64,000 nucleotides of DNA from Rhodothalassiaceae bacterium (GCA_026004935.1 BPKC01000001.1:2765381-2829380); one strand, 5' to 3'; counted from the first letter of the stretch, positions 11,567-20,478 are shown. The notes: generated from the letters alone by a model not told the origin. Program-made: numbers and translations.

Positions 11567-12240
11567 GCCTCGACATCGTCTCGGACGTCGTCTGCCCCTG
11601 GTGCTTCGTCGGCAAGCGCAGGCTCGAGCGGGCGCTCGCCATGCGCCCGGGCTTCCGCGACCGGCTCGTCATCCGCTGGCGGCCCTTCCAGCTCGCCCCC
11701 GACATGCCGCAAGAAGGGCTGGATCCGCGCGTCTATTACGCGCGCAAGTTTCCCGATCCCGCCCGGCGCCGGGCGCTGTTCTCGACCCTCGTCGGCGAGG
11801 GCGAGGCGGTGGGCATCCGCTTCGCCTTCGACAGGATTGCGCGTCTGCCCAATACCTTCGATGCCCATCGCCTGATCCGCTGGGCGGGCTCGGCCGGCCG
11901 CCAGGACGAGGTGGTGGAGGCCCTCTTTCGCGCCCATTTCGAGGAGGGGCTGTTCATCGGCGACCACGCCGTCCTCGTCGACATCGCCCGCCGGGCCGGC
12001 ATGGACGCGGATCTGGTCGCCGAGCTTCTGGCGGGAGACCGTGACGCGGCACTGATCCGGCAGGACCTCGCGGCCGCCGCGGCGATGGGGGTGACCGGCG
12101 TGCCCTGCTTCATCTTCGGCGGCCGCATGGTGCTGCCCGGCGCCCAGGACGAGGAGACCCTGGTCGCCCTCTTCGACCGGCTGGAGGCGGCGCTGGAGCA
12201 GGCCGGCGCGCAGGCGTCACCGCCCTCGGGGCGCAGGTGA
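11557..12240 (+). CDS. DsbA-family (FrnE-like) thioredoxin-fold oxidoreductase
   Basis: It has 227 residues and no signal peptide, so it is probably cytoplasmic. The thioredoxin-type motif CPWC is at residues 13-16 (DVVCPWCFVGKRRLE). The cis-proline region is GVTGVPCFIFGG near residue 190. The helical insert contains LPNTFDAHRLIRWA, typical of the FrnE / 2-hydroxychromene-2-carboxylate isomerase branch. Both active-site cysteines are present, so a dithiol-disulfide or isomerase role is plausible. The start ATG lies inside the 3' end of the EAL gene. No particular partner is indicated. Confidence 0.88.
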   Translation: MRLSLDIVSDVVCPWCFVGKRRLERALAMRPGFRDRLVIRWRPFQLAPDMPQEGLDPRVYYARKFPDPARRRALFSTLVGEGEAVGIRFAFDRIARLPNTFDAHRLIRWAGSAGRQDEVVEALFRAHFEEGLFIGDHAVLVDIARRAGMDADLVAELLAGDRDAALIRQDLAAAAAMGVTGVPCFIFGGRMVLPGAQDEETLVALFDRLEAALEQAGAQASPPSGRR

Positions 12241-12274
12241 TCGACGGACGGCGTGCGCCGCGGCCGGGTCCGTG

Positions 12275-12304
12275 TTAAACATTCCGAAATCCTCGTCGCA
12301 TATC
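12275..12304 (+). promoter_or_regulatory. Possible sigma-70-like promoter of the exopolysaccharide operon
   Basis: In the 224-bp gap before the sugar transferase there is a locally AT-rich stretch. TTAAAC (12275-12280) and CATATC (12299-12304), 18 bp apart, weakly match -35 and -10 elements. It lies about 160 bp upstream of the first gene. No operator or riboswitch was recognised nearby. Confidence 0.25.
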
Positions 12305-12464
12305 GGGACATCGGGGCTGCATCGGGGCGGATGGGCACCCGCAAGGAACCGCAAGAGACGGTCCGCGGAACGAACGGCAGGCTTCGCACGAGGAGCAAGG
12401 GACGGGATGCGCCGGCCGCGGCGGATGCACGGCCCGGCCGCGCGGGAGAACTGGTTCTGGACGG

Positions 12465-13829
12465 ATGATCCGCGTCTTTCGCCATTATGTGCCGGGCTCG
12501 CTGCTCCTGCTGTCTCTCATCGAGATTGCCATTCTCTACTTCGCCTACATCTTCGGCGAGAGCATGAGGCTGAAGCTGGCCGGCCTGCCGCCCGAGCCGC
12601 AGACGAGCGCCGCCTCCGATGCCATCATCTACGCGCTGGTCACCTATGTCTCCTTCGTCTCGGTGGGGCTCTACCGGCGGCACACGACCCTCGACCTCAG
12701 GGACACTCTGCTCAAGCTCTTCGTCGGCGTGACGATCGCGGCCGTGGCGCTTGCCGTCATCGGCTTCATCATCCGCGAGACGCCGGTCTGGCGCTCCGTG
12801 CTGCTGATCGTGACCGCCGAGGTCCTGGTGCTGATCCCGCTGGTGCGGTTCCTCTTCGCGCGCATCGTCGACTGGGCGCCCCTCAAGCATCGCGTGCTGC
12901 TGGTCGGCAACGGCCGGCTCGCGGAAAAGCTGAAGGATCTGGCGGCCCGACGCGAGGCCCGCTTCGTTCTTGCGGGCACGCTGCCATGGCCGGCGGGCGG
13001 CGCCGGGGAGGGACCGCGCAATCCCGTCCTTGCGCGTGCCCGCGCGGTGGATGCGGACGAGATCGTCGTCGCCCCGGACGCCCGCGATGCGGCGCTCGTC
13101 GAGCATCTGCTCGGCTGCCGGCTGGCCGGCCTGCCCGTCACCCAGGCCTCCGCCTTCGTGGAGCGCGAGAGCGGGCGGGTGGATCTCGATCTCGTGGATC
13201 CCGCGACCCTCGTGTTCGCGGAAGGCTTCGTCGGCGGGCGCTTCTACGAACGGGTCCTCAAGCGCGGCTTCGACGTCGCGGTCGCCGCGGGCCTGCTCGT
13301 CCTCACGCTTCCGCTCCAGGCCGTCATCGCGCTCGCCGTCGCGCTGACCTCGCCCGGCCCCGTCCTCTACGCGCAGGAGCGGGTGGGCCGCGGCGGGCGG
13401 ATCTTCCGGCTGCTCAAGTTCCGGACCATGGTGGCGGATGCCGAGCGCGAGGGGGCCCGCTGGGCGGCGGAAAACGATCCCCGCGTGACCCCCGTCGGCC
13501 GCATCCTGCGCAAGACGCGGCTCGACGAGCTGCCTCAGCTCGTCAATGTGCTCAAGGGCGAGATGAGCGTCGTCGGCCCGCGCCCCGAGCGGCCCGTGTT
13601 CGTCGAGGAGCTCGCGCGCCGCATTCCCCTCTACCGCGAGCGCCATGCGATGAAGCCGGGGATCACCGGCTGGGCCCAGCTCAACTACCCCTACGGCGCC
13701 TCGGTGGAGGATGCCCGCATCAAGCTTGAATACGACCTTTATTACATCAAGAATTATACGCTATTCTTGGACATGCTGATCATCGCGCAGACCCTGCGGG
13801 TGATTCTGTTTGCGGATGGGGGACGCTGA
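12465..13829 (+). CDS. Polyprenyl-phosphate sugar-1-phosphate transferase (EpsB/PEP-CTERM-associated type)
   Basis: Initiating glycosyltransferase that loads the first sugar phosphate onto undecaprenyl phosphate at the inner membrane. It has 454 residues. Membrane helices in about 8-120 precede a nucleotide-binding-like domain (HRVLLVGNGRLAEKLKDLA). A further membrane helix starts near 267 (FDVAVAAGLLVLTLPL), then the bacterial sugar transferase domain with RVGRGGRIFRLLKFRTM, LRKTRLDELPQLVNVLKGEMSVVGPRPERP and PGITGWAQLNYPYGAS. The C-terminal YYIKNYTLFLDMLIIAQT is characteristic. Similarity to the exosortase-associated EpsB subgroup is by motif memory. First gene of a four-gene operon; its 3' end overlaps the next gene. 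Confidence 0.9.
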   Translation: MIRVFRHYVPGSLLLLSLIEIAILYFAYIFGESMRLKLAGLPPEPQTSAASDAIIYALVTYVSFVSVGLYRRHTTLDLRDTLLKLFVGVTIAAVALAVIGFIIRETPVWRSVLLIVTAEVLVLIPLVRFLFARIVDWAPLKHRVLLVGNGRLAEKLKDLAARREARFVLAGTLPWPAGGAGEGPRNPVLARARAVDADEIVVAPDARDAALVEHLLGCRLAGLPVTQASAFVERESGRVDLDLVDPATLVFAEGFVGGRFYERVLKRGFDVAVAAGLLVLTLPLQAVIALAVALTSPGPVLYAQERVGRGGRIFRLLKFRTMVADAEREGARWAAENDPRVTPVGRILRKTRLDELPQLVNVLKGEMSVVGPRPERPVFVEELARRIPLYRERHAMKPGITGWAQLNYPYGASVEDARIKLEYDLYYIKNYTLFLDMLIIAQTLRVILFADGGR

Positions 13830-16476
13830 GCTGAAGCCGACGAGACGATACCCGGGGCGCGCAGGCCCCGGCCGCAGGTGCGGTGCGGGCCTTCTTGCGG
13901 CGGTCGTGATGCTCTGCGCGCTGGCGTCCGGCGTCGCCCACGCACAGCAGCCGTCGGGCCCGCCGGCCAACGGCGCGCGCGATCTGACCGCCCTGCGGGC
14001 GGCGCTGGAGGCGGATCCCCGCAATGCGGACGCCCTGGTGCGGCTCGGCGAGCGCTACGTCCAGCTCGGCTATTTCTCGGAAGGCCTGCACGTGGCCGAA
14101 CGGCTGGCCAAGCTCGGCACCGCCGAGGCCGCCGTCGCCTCCCGCCTGATCGCGGCGCGCGCGCTCGTGGGGCTGAGGCGGCCCGATGAGGCGCTCGCGC
14201 GTCTTGAGGGGCTGCGGCTGGACGGCGAGGCCGGGGCCCAGGCGGCGCTGATCGAGGGCGACGCCCGGCTGCTCAAGGGCGAACACGGCAAGGCCTTTGC
14301 CGCCTACGGCCGGGCGCGGGAGCTGGCCGCTGATCCCCGCGAGGCGGACCTTGCGCTCGCACGCCTCGCGCTGGCGACCGGCGATCTCGAGGCCTGCCGG
14401 AAGCACATCGCGCCCTATGTGGACGCGGACAGGCCGGATGCGCGCGCGCTCGTGCTGGAAGCCGAGATCGCCAAGCGCGAGGGCCGCCTCGAGGATGCGC
14501 TGGCCGCGATCGACCGCGCGATCACGCTCGCACCCGAGGATGTCACCGCCCGCATCCTGCGCGCGGGGCTGCTGCTCGCCATGGGGCGGGTGGCGGAGGC
14601 GGGCGAGGATGTCGCGGCGGTGCGCGACCGGCTGCCGGATGCGCCGATCGCCGACTTTCTCGAGGCGCTCTATCTCGTCCGCCAGGGCCGCATCGCCGAC
14701 GCGCGCCGGCATGCGGACAAGGCCGCGCTTGCGCTGCCGCGCTACCTGCCGCTCGTGCGGCTGCGCGCCTGGCTCGCCTTCTTCGAGGGAAGGCTCGAGG
14801 AGGCGGTCGCGCTCGCAAGCCAGGTGGAGGCCGCCGACCCGAACGACATCGTCGCAAGCGAGCTCAAGGCCGCGGCCCTGCTCAGGCTCGACAATCCGGC
14901 GGCCGCGGTCGGGATCCTCGAGCGCCTCGACCGGGCGGGCCGGATCGACGACCGCGGGCGGATCCTGCTCGCCGGCGCCTACATGCGCCTCGGCCGATTC
15001 GCCGAGGCGCTTCCGCTCTACGAGCGGGCGATGAACCGGTTCCGGAACCTGCCCGAGCTCAAGACCCAGTACGCGCTCGCCCGCTTCGCGCTGGGCGAGG
15101 TGGACGAGGCGCGCCGGCGGCTGACGGAGCTCGCCCGCTCGGGCGAGGACGCCTTCCGCGCCGCGGTCATGCTCACCCTGATCGAGCGCCGCCTCGGCCG
15201 CATCGACGCCGCGATGGCGGCGGCCGGCCAGGTGGATGCGCTCGCCCCCAGGGCGGCGATCGGCCCCAATCTGAAGGGGCTCGTGGCCTTGACCGCGGGC
15301 GACCTGGCCGCCGCGCGCAGGCATTTCGAGGAGGCGCTCGACCGCGACCCCGGCTTCCTGCCGGCGCGCCGGAACCTGGCCGGCGTGCTCATGCGCATGG
15401 GCGACGACGACGGCGCGCGGGCGGCCTTCGAGCGGGTTCTGAAGGCCGATCCGAAGGACGTCATCGCGCTCACGGGCCTTGCGCAGATCGCCGACCGCGC
15501 GGGCCGCATGGACGAGGCCGAGCGCCGGCTGTCGGCGGCGATCGCGGTCTCGCCGAAGGACGCGGCCCTGCGTCTTGCCCTCATCCGGCTCAAGGAGCGC
15601 GCCGGCGATCTCGAAGGCGCCTTCAAGACGGCGGTGGCGGCGGATCTGCTGCTGCCCGACCGGCGCGAGCTGGTCGAGGCGGTCGCGCGGCTGGCGCTCG
15701 CGACGGGCCGGCCGGGCATCGCCGAGCAGGCCTACCGGCGTCTCGTGGCGGCAGAGCCCGATGAGCCGCGCCACCGCATCGGGCTCGCGCGCGCGCTGAT
15801 GGCCCGCGGCGATGCGGCGGGCGCCCGCGGCGCGCTGCTTCAGGCCGACAGGCTTTTCGCCGATCCCCGCGATCCGGCCCGCCGCGCCCTGCTCGAGACG
15901 CTCGCCGCCGTCGAGGAGCAGGCCGGCGATGCCGTCTCCGCGCTCGGCTATGCGCGCGAGCTGGTGCGCCTGTTCCCGGAGACGCCCGGCGCGCGCGCCC
16001 TGCTCGCCCGGCTCGAGGCCGCCACCGGCGCCCGCAAGGCCGCATTAGCGACGGCGCGCGAGGCATTGGCGGCCTCCCCGCAGGACCGGGATCTGCAATT
16101 GCTGCTCGCCCGGCTGCTGCTGGAAAGCGGGGATGAGGCGGACCGGCGACAGGCGCTCGGCCTCTATGAGAACCTGATCGCGGAGACGGCGGACGCGCCG
16201 CAGCTCGCCGAAATGGCCCGCGATCTTCTGCCCGCGGCATCGGAGCTTGCGGCGCGCGCCGCGGACAAGGCGCTCGCCGGTGCGGGCGCATCGGCGACGC
16301 TGAGGCTTCTTGCCGCCGAGGCGAGCTGGGCGTGGGCACAGGCCGGCGGCGGCGAGGCCGCGGCGGTGCGGGCGCGCGAGCTGGTGCACGCGCTCGATCC
16401 GGCGCTTCTCGACGCCCGGGAGCGGGCGCGGCTTGACGCGCTCAAGAAGGCGCTGGCGGGCGGACGGCGGCCCTGA
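13816..16476 (+). CDS. Large secreted TPR protein (PrsT-like) of the exopolysaccharide operon
   Basis: 886 residues from ATG 13816; a TTG at 13810 would add two. A short basic N-terminus leads to a signal peptide (GAGLLAAVVMLCALASGVAHAQQ), so it is exported. The rest is tandem tetratricopeptide-like helical pairs, for example DPRNADALVRLGERYVQLGYFSEGL, DALAAIDRAITLAPEDVTARI, ALDRDPGFLPARRNLAGVLMRMGD and LKADPKDVIALTGLAQIADRAGR. It overlaps the sugar transferase stop by 14 nt. Size, export and position resemble the PrsT TPR proteins of exosortase/EPS loci. A scaffold role in periplasmic polysaccharide assembly is inference. Confidence 0.82.
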   Translation: MGDAELKPTRRYPGRAGPGRRCGAGLLAAVVMLCALASGVAHAQQPSGPPANGARDLTALRAALEADPRNADALVRLGERYVQLGYFSEGLHVAERLAKLGTAEAAVASRLIAARALVGLRRPDEALARLEGLRLDGEAGAQAALIEGDARLLKGEHGKAFAAYGRARELAADPREADLALARLALATGDLEACRKHIAPYVDADRPDARALVLEAEIAKREGRLEDALAAIDRAITLAPEDVTARILRAGLLLAMGRVAEAGEDVAAVRDRLPDAPIADFLEALYLVRQGRIADARRHADKAALALPRYLPLVRLRAWLAFFEGRLEEAVALASQVEAADPNDIVASELKAAALLRLDNPAAAVGILERLDRAGRIDDRGRILLAGAYMRLGRFAEALPLYERAMNRFRNLPELKTQYALARFALGEVDEARRRLTELARSGEDAFRAAVMLTLIERRLGRIDAAMAAAGQVDALAPRAAIGPNLKGLVALTAGDLAAARRHFEEALDRDPGFLPARRNLAGVLMRMGDDDGARAAFERVLKADPKDVIALTGLAQIADRAGRMDEAERRLSAAIAVSPKDAALRLALIRLKERAGDLEGAFKTAVAADLLLPDRRELVEAVARLALATGRPGIAEQAYRRLVAAEPDEPRHRIGLARALMARGDAAGARGALLQADRLFADPRDPARRALLETLAAVEEQAGDAVSALGYARELVRLFPETPGARALLARLEAATGARKAALATAREALAASPQDRDLQLLLARLLLESGDEADRRQALGLYENLIAETADAPQLAEMARDLLPAASELAARAADKALAGAGASATLRLLAAEASWAWAQAGGGEAAAVRARELVHALDPALLDARERARLDALKKALAGGRRP

Positions 16477-16628
16477 AGCGGCCGGCGGCCGGGCGGTGCG
16501 GCGCCTTCCCGCTCTGGCCAAGGGCGCGCGGCGGGCGTAACATTCCCCGCGTCGTGAGCCCGATCCGCCCCATGCGGCGACGGGTGCGGCCGCGGGCCGG
16601 ACGGCCGGGCGTTTGCGAGGCACCGGGC

Positions 16629-18128
16629 ATGCTGCGCAGTCTTTTCCTGCTGGCGCTGATCGCGATCCCGGCGATCTACATCCCGCTCAATCCCTTCGTC
16701 GGCGTGATGCTGTGGACATGGATCTCGTCCATGACGCCGCACCGCCTGACCTGGGGCTTTCTCTATGATGCGCCGATCGTCTACCTGATCGCGCTCGCAA
16801 CCCTTGTCGTGCTCATCTTCAAGAACGAAATCAAATACCTGCCGCGCCACCCGCTGGTGGTGCTGGTGGCCTTCTATGTCGGCTGGGTCGGAATCACCGT
16901 CATCTTCGCGCTCGAGCCGGATCTGGCGCTGGAGGGCTGGATCGATCTGCTCAAGGTCACCGCGCTCGCCTTCGCCACCGCCGTCACCCTGCGCAGCCGC
17001 AAGCGCCTCTACCTGCTGCTCACCCTGCTCGGGATCTCGTTCGCCTACTATGGTGTCAAGGGCGGGCTGTTCACGATTCTCACCGGCGGCGCCTTCCGCG
17101 CGCTTGGCGCGCCGGGAAGCTTCATGGAGGGCACCAACGAATACGCGACGGTGATGCTGATGAGCCTGCCGCTCATGGTCTGGCTCGCGCGGCATGCGGA
17201 ATGGTGGCCGCTGCGCTGGATGTTCCGCGCATCGGTGCCGCTGACGGTGATCGCGATCCTCGGCACCCAGTCGCGCGGCGGACTGGTCGCGCTCGTCGCC
17301 ATGAGCGGATTCATGGCCCTGCGCCACCGCCGGCTGATCATCCTCATGCTGCTGCTGCTCGTGGCCGCCCCCATCGTCTGGGAGGTGATGCCCGCCAACT
17401 GGCGCGCGCGCATGGAAACGATCTCCGAATACAACAAGGACGCCTCCTTCATGGGCCGCGTGACGATGTGGCGCGCGGCGGCCCGTTCGAGCGCCGACCA
17501 CCCGATCTTCGGCGTCGGCACGGATGGCTGGCGGCATCCGGACTTCCAGGCCAAATACGTACCGGCAGGAGAGAAGCCGCGCGAATGGCACTCGATCTAT
17601 TTCGGCAATCTCGGAGAATACGGCTACCCCGGTCTGTTCCTCTTCGTCTGCATCCTGTTCATGGCGATCTTCTCCTGCCGGTCGCTCGTGCGGGTCACGG
17701 AGACGAGGGCGGATCTCAAATGGGCGCATGAGCTGGCGCTGGCGATGCAGGCGAGCTTCGTGGGCTTTGCCGCCGTCGGGATCGTGATGCATCTGCCGAT
17801 GTTCGACTTCTACTTCCAGCTCGTCGCGATCACGGCGGTGCTGGTGAAGATGGTGGAGGCCGTGCTGGCGCACGAGCGCGACCGCTCTCCGCTGGCCGCC
17901 CCGGCCGCACCTCTCGCGGCGGCGGAGACGACACCCTCGCCCGCCATCCCCGAAGGGCCCGTGCCCGCCTGGGCGCGCTTTTCCGCGGTCGAGGTGCCGA
18001 CGACGGCGCGCTGGCGGCGGGTCCGCGAGATCGATCCCAAATACGAGCGCTGGCGCCGGCGCCAGACGGCGCTCGGCGGCTTCGGCCCGCGCCTGGCGCC
18101 GCAGACGAAGGAAGGGGGCGATGCTTGA
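16629..18128 (+). CDS. O-antigen-ligase-like polytopic membrane protein (exosortase-A-associated O-ligase type)
   Basis: 499 residues with about 10-11 membrane segments in the first 420, then a cytoplasmic, Pro/Ala-rich tail. The large periplasmic loop after WEVMPANWRARMETISEYNKDASFMGRVTMW contains HPIFGVGTDGW and REWHSIYFGNLGEYG, the O-antigen ligase pattern with conserved Arg and His. NEYATVMLMSLPLMVWLA and GTQSRGGLVALVAM are also typical. The closest match I know is the ligase family tied to exosortase A. It probably transfers or ligates polyprenyl-linked glycan. The frame opens upstream at a GTG (16554), but the hydrophobic start MLRSLFLLALIAIPAIYIPLNP favours the ATG. Coupled to the next gene by an 8-nt overlap. 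Confidence 0.88.
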   Translation: MLRSLFLLALIAIPAIYIPLNPFVGVMLWTWISSMTPHRLTWGFLYDAPIVYLIALATLVVLIFKNEIKYLPRHPLVVLVAFYVGWVGITVIFALEPDLALEGWIDLLKVTALAFATAVTLRSRKRLYLLLTLLGISFAYYGVKGGLFTILTGGAFRALGAPGSFMEGTNEYATVMLMSLPLMVWLARHAEWWPLRWMFRASVPLTVIAILGTQSRGGLVALVAMSGFMALRHRRLIILMLLLLVAAPIVWEVMPANWRARMETISEYNKDASFMGRVTMWRAAARSSADHPIFGVGTDGWRHPDFQAKYVPAGEKPREWHSIYFGNLGEYGYPGLFLFVCILFMAIFSCRSLVRVTETRADLKWAHELALAMQASFVGFAAVGIVMHLPMFDFYFQLVAITAVLVKMVEAVLAHERDRSPLAAPAAPLAAAETTPSPAIPEGPVPAWARFSAVEVPTTARWRRVREIDPKYERWRRRQTALGGFGPRLAPQTKEGGDA

Positions 18129-18369
18129 GACGATCTATTTCGCCTTCTGGAACCTCGTCGCCTTCGCGCTCGTGATGTGGTTCGCGCTCTACGGCCGCCG
18201 CCAGGAGGACGCGCAGCTCAACGCCGAGGCCGAACGCCGGCGCAAGCGCGCCGAAATGCTGCTCAGAGGCGAGATCACGCCGGAGGACCTGGCGCGGGCC
18301 GAGCGCGAGGATGCCGCAAGAGGCCTGCTGCAGAAGCCGAGCGAGGGCGGTGCCATCGACTGGACGTGA
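18121..18369 (+). CDS. Small single-pass membrane protein coupled to the O-ligase gene
   Basis: 82 residues, not recognised as a named family. One N-terminal membrane helix (about 4-24, IYFAFWNLVAFALVMWFALYG) is followed by a highly charged helix rich in Glu, Arg and Lys (DAQLNAEAERRRKRAEMLLRG). A short C-terminus contains TPEDLARAERED and ends AIDWT. The ATG lies within the last codons of the ligase gene, so the pair is probably translationally coupled. An accessory subunit of the polysaccharide machinery is possible but unproven. Confidence 0.7.
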   Translation: MLETIYFAFWNLVAFALVMWFALYGRRQEDAQLNAEAERRRKRAEMLLRGEITPEDLARAEREDAARGLLQKPSEGGAIDWT

Positions 18370-18393
18370 CGGCGCGCGGCCGGTGCCGTCCCG

Positions 18394-18624
18394 TCAGCAG
18401 CACCCGTCCCTACCGGCGCGGTCGCGCCGCATCCGGCGCGCAATCCCGACGGCCATGATCCCGAGAAAGACGAAGAGGGCCGGAAACAGCACGTAGTCCA
18501 GCCATCCCGCCCAGGCCGACAGCCCGAGCGCCCCCAGCAGCAGCACCAGCACCGGCGTAAAACAGCACAGCGCCGCGATCACGGTTCCGATCGCGCCGGT
18601 CGCGATCAGCTTCCGGTCGTCCAT
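18394..18624 (-). CDS. merF: MerF-family mercuric ion transporter
   Basis: 76 residues with two membrane helices. It shows the MerF pattern: the first Cys pair at 20-21 in ALCCFTPVLVLLLGALGLSA, then LDYVLFPALFVFLGI, and a C-terminal Cys pair at 75-76. Both vicinal pairs used to pass Hg(II) inward are present. AAGGAG is 9 nt before the ATG (an in-frame GTG precedes it directly). No merR, merA, merP or merT is nearby; its neighbours are the convergent polysaccharide operon and acpS. It may be a solitary acquired gene or may transport another soft metal. Confidence 0.88.
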   Translation of the reverse strand: MDDRKLIATGAIGTVIAALCCFTPVLVLLLGALGLSAWAGWLDYVLFPALFVFLGIMAVGIARRMRRDRAGRDGCC

Positions 18625-18711
18625 CACCGGCTTCTCCTTGTTTACCCCTGCGGCACGCCGGCGGCGGGCCGCGCGTCCCGTCGAGTCGTGCCCCCTGCAG
18701 CGGCTACAGGG

Positions 18712-19149
18712 TCAAGAGGAGGATGCGCCCGGCGCAGCGGGCGGCGTCTGCCCGGGCAGCGCGAGAAGCACCACGAAGGCCGAGGCATAGGGCGGTTCGT
18801 CGCTCAGACTCACATGCGCCTCCACCCGCCAGCCGGCGGGCGCGAGCGCCCGGGCCCGCGCGCCGGCCCGCCCCGCAAGCACGAGGCGGGGCCGGCCCGC
18901 CTCGTCGTTTGCGACCGCGATCTCGCGCCAGGAGATCCCGCGTGCGAACCCCGTCCCCAGCGCCTTGGCGGCGGCCTCCTTGGCCGCAAAACGGCGGGCA
19001 TAGACGGCGGCCGGATCGGCGCGCGTCTCGGCGCGCGCGATCTCGTCTTCGGTGAAGACGCGGCGCCGGAAGCGGTCGCCATGGCGCGCAAGCGCCGCCG
19101 CGATCCGGCGGATGTCCACGAGGTCGTGGCCGATGCCGAGGACGATCAC
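18712..19149 (-). CDS. acpS: Holo-[acyl-carrier-protein] synthase
   Basis: Transfers 4'-phosphopantetheine from CoA to acyl carrier protein. 145 residues, slightly longer than the usual 120-135 because of a Pro/Ala/Ser-rich C-terminal tail. Conserved elements: IGHDLVDIRRI near the N-terminus (Mg-binding Asp), VFTEDEIA, and YARRFAAKEAAAKALGTG with the second metal-binding Glu. HVSLSDEPPYASAFVVL is the C-terminal signature. The ATG overlaps the pdxJ stop by 4 nt. Coupling pdxJ-acpS is the standard proteobacterial arrangement. Confidence 0.94.
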   Translation of the reverse strand: MIVLGIGHDLVDIRRIAAALARHGDRFRRRVFTEDEIARAETRADPAAVYARRFAAKEAAAKALGTGFARGISWREIAVANDEAGRPRLVLAGRAGARARALAPAGWRVEAHVSLSDEPPYASAFVVLLALPGQTPPAAPGASSS

Positions 19150-19910
19150 CCCTGCTCCACAAGCTTGGTCGCGAGCTCGGCGCGCGCCTCGTCCATGAGC
19201 TGGCGCATGCGCCGCACCGCCGGGATGAGGCCGGTGAAGATCGCCTCGCCGATGAGGAAGTGGCCGATGTTGAGCTCCACCACCTGCGGAATGCGCGCGA
19301 CCGGCTTGACCGTCTCGTAGCTGAGCCCGTGGCCGGCGTGGATCTCGAGCCCCGCTTCGGCGCCGAGACGGGCCGCCTCCGCAAGGCGCTGAAGCTCCGT
19401 CTCGCGTGCGGCACCGTCTGCGTCGCAGTAGCGGCCCGTGTGCAGCTCCACGACGGGCACGCCCAGGGCCGCCGCCGCCTCGATCTGCCGGGGGTCGGGA
19501 TCGATGAAGAGACTGACCCGGATGCCCGCCTCCTGCAGCGCCGAAACATAACGCACGAGCCCGTCCCGTTGACCGGCCGCATCGAGCCCGCCCTCGGTGG
19601 TCAGCTCCTCGCGCCGCTCGGGCACCAAGCAGCAGGCGTGCGGGCGGTGGCGCAGAGCGATGGCCAGCATCTCCTCGGTCGCCGCCATTTCGAGATTGAT
19701 CGGCAGCGGCACCTCATGGATCAGCCGGTCGATGTCCGCATCGGTGATGTGCCGCCGGTCCTCGCGCAGATGCGCGGTCACCTGGTCGGCACCCGCCACC
19801 ACCGCGAGCTTCGCCGCGCGCAGGGGGTCCGGATGGCGCCCGCCGCGGGCGTTGCGGATGGTCGCGACATGATCGATGTTGAGGCCGAGCCGGATCCGTT
19901 CAGGCCGCAT
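19146..19910 (-). CDS. pdxJ: Pyridoxine 5'-phosphate synthase
   Basis: Condenses 3-amino-2-oxopropyl phosphate with 1-deoxyxylulose-5-phosphate to form pyridoxine phosphate (vitamin B6). 254 residues from the ATG; an in-frame GTG two codons upstream is possible. Motifs: LGLNIDHVATIRNARGG at the start, VTAHLREDRRHI, NLEMAATEEM, CLVPERREELTTEGGLD, VSLFIDPDP, ELHTGRYCDA, HAGHGLSYE and ELNIGHFLIGEA. The key Glu, His and phosphate-loop residues are present. The start lies inside the end of the DUF2062 gene (11-nt overlap), and its stop overlaps acpS, so three genes are coupled. Confidence 0.96.
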   Translation of the reverse strand: MRPERIRLGLNIDHVATIRNARGGRHPDPLRAAKLAVVAGADQVTAHLREDRRHITDADIDRLIHEVPLPINLEMAATEEMLAIALRHRPHACCLVPERREELTTEGGLDAAGQRDGLVRYVSALQEAGIRVSLFIDPDPRQIEAAAALGVPVVELHTGRYCDADGAARETELQRLAEAARLGAEAGLEIHAGHGLSYETVKPVARIPQVVELNIGHFLIGEAIFTGLIPAVRRMRQLMDEARAELATKLVEQG

Positions 19911-20478
19911 CGGCACGCTCTTCCCTCACCCTGCTTCGAGCCCCGCCCGCAAGCCTGCGCGCGCGGGCGTCCGCCATCCTTCTTGCCCGATGCGCGCGGT
20001 GCGCCGCAATGGCCCGGCAGAGCGGATAGTAGACGGCGGCGCCGATCGCGGAGCCGAGGAGAAGGCCGCCCAGCGTCGTCGGCCAGAAGACGGGCGCCAG
20101 CGTCGCGACGGGATCGGCCAGCACGCGCCCGATCTCGAAGCCCGCGGGCCCGGCCCCGTGGCCGAGAAGGACCCGGCCGAGCATGTAGCTTGCCGACCAC
20201 ATGAAGGGGAAGGTCCAGGGATTGCCGACGAGGGTCGCGATCCAGGCGGCCAGCACGTTGCCGCGCAAGGCCCAGGCGACCGCGGCCGCAAGCAGCAGGT
20301 GGAAGCCGATTAGCGGCGTGAACGAGATCGCGACGCCCACCGCCACCCCGACCGCGACCGCATGGGGGCTGGCCTGAAGCCGCAGCATGCGCTTCCAGGC
20401 GTAGCGGGACAGCCGCCCCATCCGCGGCCTGAGATGCCGCGTCCAGCTTCCCGAACCCCGGCGCATGCCGATGCGCAA
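19900..20478 (-). CDS. DUF2062-family membrane protein
   Basis: 192 residues. After a basic N-terminus there are hydrophobic segments at about 45-70 (VAVGVAVGVAISFTPLIGFHLLL), 75-95 and 135-155 (TTLGGLLLGSAIGAAVYYPL), with the DUF2062 hallmark GNPWTFPFMW. The C-terminus is very basic. Function unknown; the family is small integral membrane proteins. The start is a choice: TTG 20478 has GGAGA 7 nt upstream, while ATG 20466 has no ribosome site at a normal distance, so the TTG is given. It overlaps pdxJ by 11 nt. Confidence 0.85.
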   Translation of the reverse strand: MRIGMRRGSGSWTRHLRPRMGRLSRYAWKRMLRLQASPHAVAVGVAVGVAISFTPLIGFHLLLAAAVAWALRGNVLAAWIATLVGNPWTFPFMWSASYMLGRVLLGHGAGPAGFEIGRVLADPVATLAPVFWPTTLGGLLLGSAIGAAVYYPLCRAIAAHRAHRARRMADARARRLAGGARSRVREERADAA

